Source of the DNA: G963674505 sp964575975
GTDB taxonomy: Bacteria; Desulfobacterota; Desulfobacteria; Desulfobacterales; SKZT01
Assembly (NCBI GenBank): GCA_964575975.1
Contig: CAZNTU010000142.1
Span: 1 to 14,403 of the forward strand
Reading direction: 5' to 3'
DNA length: 14,403 nt
The notes under the pieces are model-generated. The model ran no database searches, had not been told where the DNA came from, and worked only from the letters and a program-made list of their open reading frames with translations. Below are positions 1 to 12,200 of this stretch, in pieces. Every line of letters starts with the position of its first letter. The first letter of the stretch is position 1. The translations under genes and the position numbers were made by a program.

Positions 1-2
1 GA

Positions 3-59
3 ACGAAGCTTGAAAATACCAATTATATCAGAAGGTTGAATTGGTATGAAAACAGTTAG
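3..59 (+). CDS. Possible C-terminal tail of an upstream gene (partial)
   Basis: This frame is open from the left edge to a TAG at 57-59 and reads TKLENTNYIRRLNWYENS. Its codons look ordinary for the window and it lies just upstream of the PKS, so it may be the last 18 residues of a preceding gene. Eighteen residues are too few to name a family. The frame starting at base 1 is an alternative: it is open to a TGA at 37-39 and reads ERSLKIPIISEG. The third frame stops at 11-13. Nothing in the sequence chooses firmly between the first two. If this call is right, about 140 bases separate the two genes, which fits either an operon or a fresh promoter. Confidence 0.3.
   Translation, partial: TKLENTNYIRRLNWYENS
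16..47. repeat. Perfect 9-bp inverted repeat upstream of the PKS
   Basis: ATACCAATT at 16-24 is the exact reverse complement of AATTGGTAT at 39-47, with a 14-base spacer. The arm centres are 23 bp apart, about two helical turns. The arms are AT-rich and no T-run follows, so it does not look like an intrinsic terminator. It could be an operator for a dimeric regulator or an mRNA stem-loop. It also overlaps the possible end of the upstream gene, so it could be coincidental coding sequence. Confidence 0.45.
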
Positions 60-201
60 CTTTGGTGGCGGGGCAGTTATGCATGTAACCGAAGGAGCGG
101 AGCTACGATTCGATGGCCAAGTATTTTTTCCTCATTTCTGTCATAATCGGATTTTTCGATTCTTTTCCGGGTATAAGATATAAAACGAAGGAGATTTGGT
201 C
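60..201 (+). other. Leader / intergenic stretch before the PKS
   Basis: No convincing gene lies here. Two short open frames cross it. One (46-183, 45 codons) starts at an ATG 10 bases after AGAAGG. The other (113-205, 30 codons) begins MAKYFFLISVIIGFF, and its TGA overlaps the PKS GTG start as GTGA. Neither resembles a family I know. A TGTCATAAT string at 139-147 resembles an extended -10 element but has no -35 partner at a suitable distance. A weak 5-bp stem (AATCG at 145-149, CGATT at 157-161) is also present. The stretch may be a 5' leader or a degraded gene end. Confidence 0.4.
187..194 (+). promoter_or_regulatory. Strong Shine-Dalgarno that fixes the PKS start
   Basis: GAAGGAGA at 187-194 contains AAGGAG (188-193), followed by 8 bases and then GTG at 202. 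The frame is closed upstream by TAA at 181-183. The only other candidate start between them, TTG at 196, is too close to the ribosome site. This makes GTG 202 the start with little ambiguity. Confidence 0.85.
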
Positions 202-3200
202 GTGATCCAGCAAAAATCAAGTCGCAAAGTTGCTAAATCCCAAAAAAATATTTTGGATTTGGACCGATCGTTGTCCCTGATAGAATCGTTTTGGGAAAAA
301 GAACTAAAGCTTTACAAGGACCTTGGTCTGAAAAACGGGATGGCAATAGCTAAAATCGGAAGTTTCTCGGGATTGTTGACGAAATATCTCTTTGAGCACT
401 TCGACAGTATAACCGTTTATGCGATCGATCTCGACCAAGCCGTTACAGATTATTTGAAAAACATATTAAGCAGGGAAAATTTGCGGCGTTTCAATTTGGT
501 TTCCGGGACGACGGAGAAAAACAACCTGGACGCGGACTCTTGCGATTTTGTCATCGTTCGCCTTCTGCTTGGACATAGGGAAAATTATATCGAGACAATA
601 AACGAAGCGCGACGAATTGCAAAGCCTGGAGGAACGGCTGTATTTATCGACATAGACGATGAAACGGAAATAGGAAACGACGTTTTCGCGGAAGGCGGTC
701 CGGTTTTTGGGAGAAAGATACCTCTGCTTTTAAGAGGAGCGGGATTTGACGAAATAGATTTCGAGATACTTCCGACGCATTGCGCGGCAAAGGACGAAGA
801 AGCATGGTTTCGGTCCGAATTTCGGAACGAAAAATATTTGATTCAAAAATCCATAGGAAAAAACGGTCTCGCCGAAAGAAAAGAAACAAACAATGGTCGA
901 AAGGCTTTTTTTTCGCAACTATTAGTAACTTCCGCGAAAAAATGTCCGAAACCGAAGGATTCCCGAAAGAAAACTTCGCTCTCCAAAGATTTCACGGCGG
1001 AGGATATCGAATTAATAAAAAACTCTTTAAGAGAAGCAATCGACGCCAAAAGCGTCGAATCCATCGAGGGGTCCTATAATATCCACAGCATTTCGAAGGA
1101 TACCGGGCTTGAAATACTTCGCCTGAAAGCCCAAGTGGAACTGTTTCGGGAAAAGGAGACGAAGCTATACCACGAGATAGGCATAAGACCCGGGATGCGC
1201 GTTGCGGAATTCGGAAGCGGCCCCGGTTTTTTAACCCAACATCTTTTGAACGCCTTTCCAGGCATAGAAATGACTTGTATCGAACTCGATCCTTTTCTTG
1301 TGGAGCTTTCAAGAATTATGTTGACTAAAAAAGGATTTAGAGGATTTCGCATATGCAATGGCAGCATAATGAAAACCGAATTTTCGCAAAATTCCTTCGA
1401 TTGCGCCGTGGTCAGACTTGTCCTGGAACATCTTCCCGATCCGTCGGCAGCGGTAAAAGAGGTGAAAAGGGTTCTAAAGCCGGGTGGAACGGCTGTCTTT
1501 ATAAACAACGACTTCGCATGGCACTTGAAAACATATCCACATATCTCCGAATTGAAGGATCTATATCAAGCCTACAGCCGATCCAGGTTTTCGCAAGGCG
1601 GAAATCCGCTAATCGGCAGAGACGTTCCGGAAATTCTAAAAGCGAGCGGATTCGAAGATGTCGATATGAGTATACTTTCCGCGCACAGCGAAATCGTCGG
1701 CATGCAAAGATTCCTCGATGCCGGGGGTGTTGGAATCCCGGCCAAACTGGTGGAAGATGGTTTTCTAAGTCCTAAAAGCATGGGAAAACTTGCGGCCAAG
1801 TGGAAAAAATTCGTGGCGGACGAGAAAGGCGCGCTTTATCGTCAACTATTCGTGGCCACCGGCAAAAAGGGACAATCCGAACCCGAGCCTAACACCAAAA
1901 AGGGACCTGTCTCGCTTATAGACGAAAACGACACGCCCGGAAAAGATGTACTGTATAAATTTGCGGCGGAGCGGATTAAAATGGAAGTGTCGAAACTTGT
2001 ATATTCTTCACCCGCGGAAATAGATAGCGAGTCAAGCTTTACCGAACTAGGCATCGATTCCGTTGATATCGTGGATTTGGCGGAGATTCTGTCCGCAGTT
2101 TTCGGTGTCGAGTTCGAAGTCGACGTTTTATTCGAGCATGCCAGTATCGGCAGCCTCTCCGGTTACCTTGCGACAACATACGAGGACTCGTTAAAAAAAT
2201 TATGCGATTCGACAAAACGACAAGAAAAATTCGAGGGAAAAAAATTTAAGAACCCGGAAAAATTCTACGCGCCTCGTGAAAAAAACGAAGAGAATCGTTC
2301 CGAAGCAGTAAAAAAAGGGATAGCTATAATAGGAATGTCGGGAAGGTTTCCGGGGGCAGACGACATAGAATCTTTCTGGGATTTGGTAAAAAACGGCGGA
2401 TGCAATATACGGGAAATTCGAAGAAGCGGCTGGAACGTCGAAACATATTTTGGCGAAAACCGCGGAGACGAAGACCTATCCTGCTGCAAACGGGGAGGTT
2501 TCCTGAACACGATCGACTGCTTTGATTTCGAATTTTTCAATATTCCCCCGCGCGAAGCGAGTTCCATGGACCCGCAGCAGCGCATATTTCTGGAAGAGGC
2601 GTACAGAGCCCTCGATAACAGCGGATATGCGACAGATAAAATATCGGGGCGCAAAGTCGGAGTGTATGTCGGTTGTCGTCCCTCCGATTTCCGATCGACA
2701 TTGCCGATCGGCGAAATCGATTCGAAATGGATGCTGGGAAACGATCAATCCATACTGGCCTCGAGGATAGCGTACCTTCTGGATCTAAAAGGTCCATGCA
2801 TTTCAGTGGATACGGCCTGTTCTTCTTCCCTGGTCGCGATACATCTTGCATGCGAAAGCATCGAGAGGGACGAGGCCGAAACGATGCTGGCCGGAGGAGT
2901 ATTTATCGTTTGCACTCCCGATTTTTTTATTCAGGCCTCCAAAACCAATTTGCTTTCCACAAAAGGCCAATGCATGCCGTTCGACAAGTCCGCGGACGGG
3001 TTTGTTCCCGGCGAAGCCGCGGTCGTATTGGTGTTGAAAAAGCTTGAATCCGCGATTAGGGACAACGACCACATACACGGGATAATCAAAGGTTCGTCAA
3101 TAAACCAAAACGGCAAGACGAACGGTATTACCGCCCCCAATCCCGAGTCCCAGAAACGTCTGTTCGTCGAAACCTATAAAAAAGCCGAAATAAATCCTGA

Positions 3201-6200
3201 AACTGTGGACTACATAGAAGTCAGTACGGGAGGATCGAAAATCGGAGATTTGATTGAAATCAACTCGCTGACAAAAGCCTTCCGGGAATTTACATCTAAA
3301 AATCGTTTCTGCGCGTTGGGGTCTCACAAACCCAACATTGGGCACGCTACAACTGCTTCCGGTGCAATTGGAGTCGTAAAGATTTTGTTGGCTATGAAAA
3401 ATTGCACAATCCCCCCTTTGATTCATCTTGCGGAAAAAAACGAACGGATACGTTTGGAGAACTCTCCCTTTTTTATAAATTCGGATCCGATAAAATGGGA
3501 AAGCAACGGACATTCGCCAAGAAGAGCCGGTATAAATTCGTTTGGGTTTAGCGGCTCCAACTGCCATATGATCATTGAAGAGCCCCCTTGTCGAAAAAGC
3601 CGCGGTCCGACCGCGTCCATGCCGGCGTTCTTGTTTCCGCTGTCCGCAAAAACGCCGGAGGCCCTGAGAAAAACAGCGTTGCATTTGTCGGAATGGCTTG
3701 GGAGGGAAGGCGGAAAATATCGAATCGAAGACATCTCCTTTTCGCTTCAAACCAGAAAAAAACATTATGATTGTCGAACGGCGTTCGTATCGAACGGCCT
3801 TGACGAACTGAAAAACGCAGCGGAAAAATTCGGCCGGGAAAATACCGTCCATCACGAAAGAAAATCATCCGAAACGAAAAAGGAGTCGGAAAAACTGGGA
3901 GATCGCCTAATCCATGATTTAAAGGCGATAAACTATTTGAAAAACGATGAATATGAAGAGAGGCTGTCCGAATTGAAGCAGCTTTACATGGAAGGCTGCA
4001 ATCCGGACTGGGCCGCATTGTGGGAAAACGCCTCGGCCGCATATGTGCCGCTTCCGTCCTATCCGCTTGCGAGAAAGCGGACCGCGAATATCCGATCGTC
4101 CGGATACCGTCCCGATTGTCCGGCAACGACGAATTTCCCCGAAGACCCCGATAATACAAAATCGTCAAGCCAAAATTTTTCATTTTGCAAAAATATCAAT
4201 AACTCCGATCTATTGCTCGCAGACCATTTGGTAAAAGGAAAAAACATTTTCCCTGGAGCAGGATTTCTCGAGATGGTTTGCGAGGCCGTCCGCAATACGA
4301 AGAAAAATTGCGAAATCGTCCTGACAGGAGCCGTATGGATAAATCCTTTGATTGCGGACAAAAACGACAAAAGGGTTCAAATCGTTCTAAAGAATAAAAA
4401 AGATTTTACACGCTGTGCCATTCGAAGCGGATCCGGATCGGATTCCATTTTACACTTTAAGGGAGATATTCATTTTTCGCCTAAACCTTCGCAAGAAGAA
4501 ACGGAACGATATATTTCCCCTGAAGCTCTTGATTCCGATCGCCTGAGACGGATATCCAAAGAAGAGGCGTACGCCGAATTCAAGGATTCGCAAATTGTCT
4601 ACGGTCCCTACTACCAGGGGTTGAGGGAGATAAGAACAGATGGAAACGAAGCATTTGGCTTTTTAGAACTGCCGGAAGGATACCGCCACGAACTGGATCG
4701 GTCCGCGCTGCATCCGGTACTGATTGACAGCGCGTTGCAAACGGCCGCGATTTTGAATAAACATAACGACGGGTCCGGAATTCTATTTTCCGCCGATGAA
4801 ATAAGAATACTGCGTCCTTTAAGCGCAAAAGGATATTCCCATGTTGAATTTTCGGAAAGCAAACGGTTCGACATAACAATAACCGACCGATCGGGTTTTG
4901 TTCTCGTCAAGATGAAAAACGTGGTTTTCAGAGAATATAAAGGAGGATCGCCCAGCCCGGCGTTTTTCAAATCCGCTGCAAAGCTTGCTGAACCAACTCA
5001 AAACCGGTGTCCGGATTTAATTGGATTTTTACGGGCGGCGGACGAGATCGATAGATTCGGCCGCCGCCTGCTGCTGAGCAGTTTTCAAAGAATGAACGTA
5101 TTTAGAAACGGAAACGAATCCTACTGCAAAGAGCAACTAAAAAAGAGTCTGGGAATATCTCCCTCCTACGACCGCCAGTTTGACGTTTTACTTAAAATTC
5201 TGGCCAGGGCCGGCTTCGTCGTCTTGCTGGATCAGCGCGTCGAAACCTCCGGCAAGCTCGACAACAAAGACCTGCAAAAAACGATCGAAGATATAGAAGA
5301 AAGAAAAGATTACCTTATAAGCGCATTCCCGGAAGTTAAATCTCATATGAACCTTCTGTGGACCTGCTTAGTCAACAGTCCGGAAATTTTAAGAGGCGAG
5401 GCGGCCGCCACCGATATCATATTCCCGAAATCCTCTTTTGAACTGGTCGAAGGCATTTACAAAGGAAACGCGCTTGCGGATTATTGCAACGCGCAAGTCG
5501 CGAAAAGCGTCGGCTCCTATGTCAGGGCGAAACTATCGAACAGGGACGGCTTGGACGAAAAAATCAAAATTCTGGAACTGGGCGCGGGAACGGGAGGAAC
5601 AAGCTCGTTTGTACTAAAAGAACTGGAGTCCGCAGGCGATAGAGTACGGTATGCATATACCGATATTTCAGTCGCATTCACTCGACACGGAAAAAAATTG
5701 TTTGGAGACCGTTACCCGTTTATCCAATTCGACCGCCTTGACATCGAACAAGACATCGAATCCCAGGGATATAAAAAACACGACTTCGATTTGATCGTTT
5801 CAGCCAATGTCATTCACGCGACAAGGCTATTGAGCATAACGCTGAAAAACGTCGCAAAACTGTTAAAACCAAAAGGCCGGCTTGTTCTGAACGAAATAAC
5901 GGATGCCAGGGAGTTTTACACCCTGACCTTCGGGTATCTGGAGGGGTGGTGGTTGTTCGAGGATGGAAAATATCGTCTGGAAGATTCCCCGCTTCTTTCC
6001 ACGTCTCTTTGGGAGAGTATTTTGAAGCAACACGGATTTACGGATTTTACTGTTGCCACCCCTCGCGAATACGATGAAAGCCATTTGTTCCAAAACGTAA
6101 TGATCGCGGAAAACAATGCATTCGAATCAGACTCGAAAAGGGAAGGAAATGAAATTCCCGGCACGGCATCGCGGTTCAAAGCGGATTTAGGGGATGTCGT

Positions 6201-9200
6201 CGAAAAGCAAATTATTCGTTTTGCATGCAACAGCCTGGAATTGGATGCCGAAAAAATCAAACCGGAGGATAAATTCTCGGATTACGGCATCGACTCGATT
6301 GTCGGAGTGGAAATGATCGATAAAATAAACGAGGAATTCGGCCTGTCCTTGAGCACGACGATTATATTCGACTATCCAAGCCTGCTTGATCTATCTTCGC
6401 ACATCAAGGAAAGATATGGCGAAGAAATAGCTCGTAGAATTGTTTCGGACGAAAACTCGAAAGGTTCGATGCATGCCTGCGAAAACGAGGCCCCGGAAAA
6501 TCGGGCGCCTGTTTATTTCCCGGCTTCGCAAGACAAACAGGCGCCTAATAGCAACAGAAACGATATTGCCGTCATTGGCGTTTCAGGCCGGTTCCCAGGG
6601 GCGGAAAACGTCTGCGAGTTTTGGCGGAATCTTTCCAAGGGCGCAAGCTCCATTACCGAGGTCCCGACAAATCGATGGGATGTCGAGAAATACTACGATC
6701 CCGATCCCGGGAACCTGAAAAAAACAAACAGCAAGTGGGGAGGATTCCTTGACAATATAGATAAATTCGACCCCTTTTTTTTCAATATTACCGGAAAAGA
6801 AGCGGAAATGTCCGATCCTCAACAGCGCATATTTCTGGAGGAGTGTTGGAAAGCATTGGAAGACGCGGGCCATGCAGGCGAAAGCGTCGATCCGAAATGC
6901 GGGGTGTTTGTCGGCGCGGACAGCGGCGAATACAGGCATTTTATGCAGGAGGCCGGTTGGGAAAAGGAAGGGGTTTCCTTTTGGAACAACGAAGCCTCCA
7001 TGATACCCGCAAGGATATCTTATTTTTTAAACCTGAAAGGACCGGCTATTTCCGTCAATACCGCATGTTCGTCTTCTTTGGTAGCTATTCACCTCGCCTG
7101 CCAGAGTATTAAAAACGGAGAGTGCGGCATGGCAATTGCCGGCGGCGTGTTTATACGCATCAAGCCGGACTTCCATATTATGGCCTCCAACGGAGGCATG
7201 TTGTCGCCCGATGGAAAATGCAAAACGTTCGACAACGGCGCGAACGGTTTCGTACCGGGGGAAGGAGCGGGAGCGATCGTATTGAAATCCGTCGAGTCGG
7301 CCTTGAAGGACGGAGATCATATTTACGGGATTTTAAAAGGCTCCGGTATAAACCAAGACGGGAAAACCAACGGTATTACCGCGCCCAGCACCTTGTCCCA
7401 GACCGAACTTGAATTGTCCGTCTATGAAAACAGCGACATCGACCCTGAAACGATCACTTATGTGGAAACGCACGGCACCGGCACAAAACTTGGAGACCCG
7501 ATCGAAATCGAGGCATTGACCCGCGCCTTCCGAAAATACACTGAAAAGAAACAATTCTGTGCTATCGGATCGGTAAAAACCAACATCGGACACTCGGTGA
7601 TGGCGTCTGGCGTTGCGAGCGTAATCAAGGTTCTCATGTCTTTTAAGAACGGAATGATTCCTCCCTCTTTGAATTTCGAAACGGCCAACGAGCATATTAA
7701 CTTCCCCGATACGCCGTTCTATGTAAATACGGAGTTAAAGGAATGGAAAAAGAGCAAAAAACATCCCAGACGAGCCACTGTAAGTTCGTTCGGTTTCAGC
7801 GGCACCAATTGCCATATTGTCCTTGAAGAGTTCGAACCGCCGAAAAAAAAGCCCGGAAACGACGATATGCCATGGTTCTTAATCCCTGTTTCCGCCTTGT
7901 CGAGAAAAGCGCTGATCAGGAGAATAGAAGATTTGGAAAAATGGGCGGACGAATTTGGACAAGATGCTTTTGTCGGAGATGTGGCCTATACTCTTACCGC
8001 TGGCCGCATGCATCATCCGGTGAGAATCGCGGCGCCGGCAAAGAACATGGATGATCTGAAGACGGCATTGCCTCGAATTCGCAAGGAAGTAACTCAAGAT
8101 TACGAGAGGTTGACAACCGTCGGACCGAAATCTTCAAAGCGCGATCCGGAGCTTGAGGCGCGAGGCGAAAAGCTCGTCGAGAAACTGCTTGGAATGCGGC
8201 CGGAGGAAGAAGAAAAATTCAGGGAAACCCTCAATGTTCTTGCCGACCTGTATGCTCGCGGATACAATCCGGATTTGAAAAAACTGTATCTTCGCAAACA
8301 ATACAACCGCATTTCTCTTCCGACCTATCCCTTCGCCAGCGAATCTTTTTGGCCTTCCACGCCTGAAACCGCAAAATCGGGTTTAAAGACATACGGAAAC
8401 AGAATACACCCCCTTGTCCACTCGAATACGTCCAATTTAGAGGAAATAAAATTCTCTTCCATTTTCAAAGGGGACGAATTCAGTCTTACGGATCACATAA
8501 TCGACGAGCAAATGGTGCTTCCAGCGGCATGCTATATCGAAATGGCCAGGATCTCGGGCGAAGCCGCCGGAGAAAAGCCGGTCCGCAAATTGAAAAATAT
8601 GGTGTGGGCGAAACCTTTGGTGTTCGGCGATTCGATTTTAAATGTCAACGTGGGCCTGCGGACAGGAAATGGAAAAACGGAATTCGAAATTTACACCCGA
8701 AATAGAGGCAAGCAAAGAGACGTAAACGCCATCGGCGAGATCGTCTTCGGGAAGCACTCGGAAGAAAAAGAAGGCCCCGACGAAGTCGATATCGTTGCCG
8801 TCAAAAGAAGATCGACGGTCTCGAAATCGGGCGCGGACTGCTATTCGGATTTTAAGAAGGCAGGTTTCGATTACGGTCCTGGATTTCGAGCGATCCGACA
8901 ATTCTATTCGAACGAGAGCGAAGCCTTGTCAAGTCTGGTGCTGCCGGAGTGTCGCACAGACGGATTCGGCCGGTATGGTCTGCATCCGTCCCTTATCGAC
9001 GGGGCACTGCAAACGAGTCTGTGCCTTATCCTTTTTCAAAGGAATATTTTTATTCCGTATGTACCCTTTTCTCTCGACGAATTGAAGATCGCGGGCTCGT
9101 TGCCCAAAAAAGTCTTTGCTTACGTAAAAAGCCGAAGCCATATGAAAGAGAACAAAAGCGGCTTGTTTCAATTCGATATAAAGATAACGGACCCGGAAGG

Positions 9201-12200
9201 AATAACGGTTGCCGAGATATCGAAACTCGCGATAAAGGCACGGAGAAGCGAATTCAACATCGAGAAAGAGAATAGTGGTACGAGAAGAATGAAATATTAC
9301 CGTCCAGTATGGGTAGACGCCCCTCGAGCGTCAACTGCGGACAAAGTTATCTCCGTCGCAAACGACTTATTGATTTTCGATGCAGGCGACAGGCTTTATG
9401 CCGAGTTGAAAAATCGTATTCCCGAAAAAAGCGACTCCGCTCTCCTTTTGGTAAAACCGGGAAAAAGTTTCAAGGATCGCGGAATCGGTATATACGAAAT
9501 CGATCCGTCGGAGCCGAACGACTATCAACGACTGGCAAGCACGATTTTCTACGGTCGGAAAACCAACGGTTTAAATATCGTCTATCATTGGGCCAATATC
9601 CCGTTTATCGGTAAAAGCACAGTCGAAAAATACCTGTACGATGGGTTGCAGCCGTTGTTTTTGCTCGCCCGTGCAATTATGGAACAAAAAATAAAAAAGA
9701 ATATCCGTTTGATCAACCTCCATTTAACGGAAAAAGGCGGCATCCAGCCTTTGTTTTCGGCGATAAGCGGGTTCGCAAGAAGTCTCCGGCTGGAAAACCC
9801 CAATTTTATTTGCGCGAACATCGAAATTCTCTTGAAAGACATGTCGATCGAATCGAATGCAAACGAAACAATCGATGCAATACTTGGAGAATTGAACAAT
9901 AACGAACCCGGAGATATTCAAGAAATCCGCTACGACGGAGAAAGGCGGTCGGTTAGAACCGTCAAGGAATTGATCGGCGACGCGCCGGAATGCACAAATT
10001 CCGCTTTCAGGAAAAGGGGGGTCTATCTTATAACCGGCGGAACCGGAGCCGTCGGGATGATCTTTGCGAGACATCTGGCCGGCAACTTTCAAGCAAGGCT
10101 GGTGCTTGCCGGACGGAGCGAAGCGGGATCCGCCGTCGACAATAAAATTGGAGAACTTAATTCGCTCGGCGGAGAAGCGATATACGTCAAGGCCGACGTC
10201 TCCCGAGAAAATGATATTCAGAAGCTGGTTGCCCGAGCCAAATTGAAATTCGACAAAATAAACGGGGTGTTTCATAGCGCCGGCGTCTTAAAGGACGGTT
10301 TCCTCTTATTGAAAAATCCGGCCAGTATTAAGGAGGCAATAAAACCCAAATTGTTTGGAGCGATATTGCTTGACGAGTACTTGGCATCGGAGGAGCTTGA
10401 TTTTTTCGCTATGTTTTCATCCATTGCCTCGGTTGTCGGAAGTATCGGGCAAACCGACTACGCCTGTGCCAATGGTTTTATGGACGGTTTTGCCCAAGCC
10501 AGGCAAAGACGGGTGGAAGAAGGAGTACGATTCGGCAAAACCGTATCCATAAACTGGCCTTTGTGGAAAGAGGGCGGAATGAAATTAGGCGGTGCGACAA
10601 GAGAGAGGCTTGAAAAATTGCTTGGCATGGCTCCAATGAGTTCCATGCATGGTATTCGTGCTTTCGAACGCTGCCTTTGCGACTACTCTCCGCAAATCAT
10701 GGTAACGGAAAGTTTTACGGGCAATGAAAGCAATATCCAGGTCGCTCTATCGGAAGAGACCGTTGAGAAAAACGAAAGGAAAGAAAAAACACCTTCCGAG
10801 TATTCCGACAATGTCGGTAAAACGCGAATGCAAGACAAAACGGAACAATATCTGACAAAGATTTTGTCCGAAGAAATAAAGATGCCTCCGTGGAGAATAG
10901 AGCCGTCGGAACCCTTGGAAAAATACGGAATCGACTCCGTTATGATTATGGGGCTCAATAGAAAGCTTGAACTTTTCTTTGGCGAGCTTTCCAAAACGCT
11001 TTTCTTCGAATATGGAAGCATATCCGAGTTGGCAGGGTATTTTATAGAGGAACATCGCGAAAAACTAATCGAGAATATCGGCGTCTTGGACGAGCGAACC
11101 GCTCTCGACCCACCAAAGGGAGACTCGGTGGTGGGAACCGAGTCTTCGATACCGCCGGCTCGTCCGGTCATGAAAGACGACATCGAAAAGGAAGAAAACG
11201 CAGTCGAAACCGAGAGCATCGCCATCGTCGGATTGGCGGGTCGTTATCCCATGGCGGACAACTTGGACGAATATTGGGAAAATATAAGCGGCGGAAAAGA
11301 CTGTATCGTCGAAGTGCCGGAAGAAAGATGGGACTTCAGTCGATATTACGATCCAGACAAGACTAAATTCGGTAAAACGTACAACAAATGGGGTGGGTTC
11401 ATCGGGGACGCGGACAAATTCGACCCGTTGTTTTTCAATATTTCCTACAAAGATGCCGAATGGATGGATCCCCAGGAAAGACTTTTTTTAGAAACCGTAT
11501 GGCAAACGGTCGAAGACGCCGGATATACCAGGCAAGAACTCGACAAGGAGCGAACGGGCGTTTTCGCGGGAGTAATGTGGGGGGACTACCAGCTTTTCGG
11601 ATGGGAGAAAAACGGACAGGTTACCGCGCCGATTGCATCGTATTCGTCCATCGCCAATCGAGTATCCTATTTTTTTAATTTTCGGGGACCCAGTATAGCG
11701 CTCGACACTATGTGTTCCTCTTCGATTACGGCCATCCACATGGCCTGCAACAGTATTCGAAACAAGGAATGCACAATTGCGATCGCAGGCGGCGTCAATC
11801 TAAGCATCCATCCCCGAAAATACATTTTTCTGAGCAGGGGGAATTTCGCGTCCAGCGACGGACGTTGCAGAAGCTTTGGCGAGAACGGGGACGGCTACAC
11901 CCCGGGAGAAGGGGTGGGGGCACTCATGCTGAAGCCGCTGGCGAAAGCCATTGCGGACGGAGACCATATCTACGGAGTAATAAAAGGAAGTTGTATCAAC
12001 CACGGAGGAAAAACCAACGGATATTACGTTCCAAATCCCAATGCTCAATCCGAATCAATATCCAAGAGCCTGAAAATCGCGGGAATCGACGATGCCAGAA
12101 GAATCGGTTGCGTCGAGGCTCACGGAACCGGAACGACTCTCGGGGATCCCATAGAGATAACGGGATTGGCAAAGGCCTTCAGAACCGCAGGCAACGAAAA

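Noticed and set aside
139..147. TGTCATAAT as an extended -10 promoter element
   Set aside because: One -10-like string in an AT-rich leader, with no -35 hexamer about 17 bases upstream, is expected by chance. A TATAAG at 172-177 is too close to the ribosome site to be useful.
46..183. Small + strand open frame of 45 codons before the PKS
   Set aside because: It has a possible AGAAGG ribosome site at 30-35, but the product matches nothing I know and it overlaps both a putative upstream gene end and the dyad. It is not supported enough to call a gene.
283..948. MT1 as a frameshifted or pseudogene remnant
   Set aside because: The frame is intact through MT1, MT2 and ACP1, and the domain is nearly full length. 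The changes are substitutions and small deletions, so it is a degenerate domain within a live gene.
3097..3855. Long antisense open frame (252 codons, minus strand) across KS1 and its linker
   Set aside because: The + strand here encodes a continuous, conserved KS and linker. The antisense protein has no recognisable fold and is rich in Arg, Phe and Ser, as expected of a shadow frame.
3583..4080. A cryptic or degenerate AT domain after KS1
   Set aside because: No GHSxG or HAFH-like motif is present and the stretch is too short. It matches the usual post-KS linker of trans-AT modules.
2578..6840. Recent duplication or gene conversion between KS1 and KS2
   Set aside because: Only short matches over conserved motifs are identical (a 17-base run near 2578 and 6824). 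Codons and residues between them differ widely, so ordinary protein conservation explains it.
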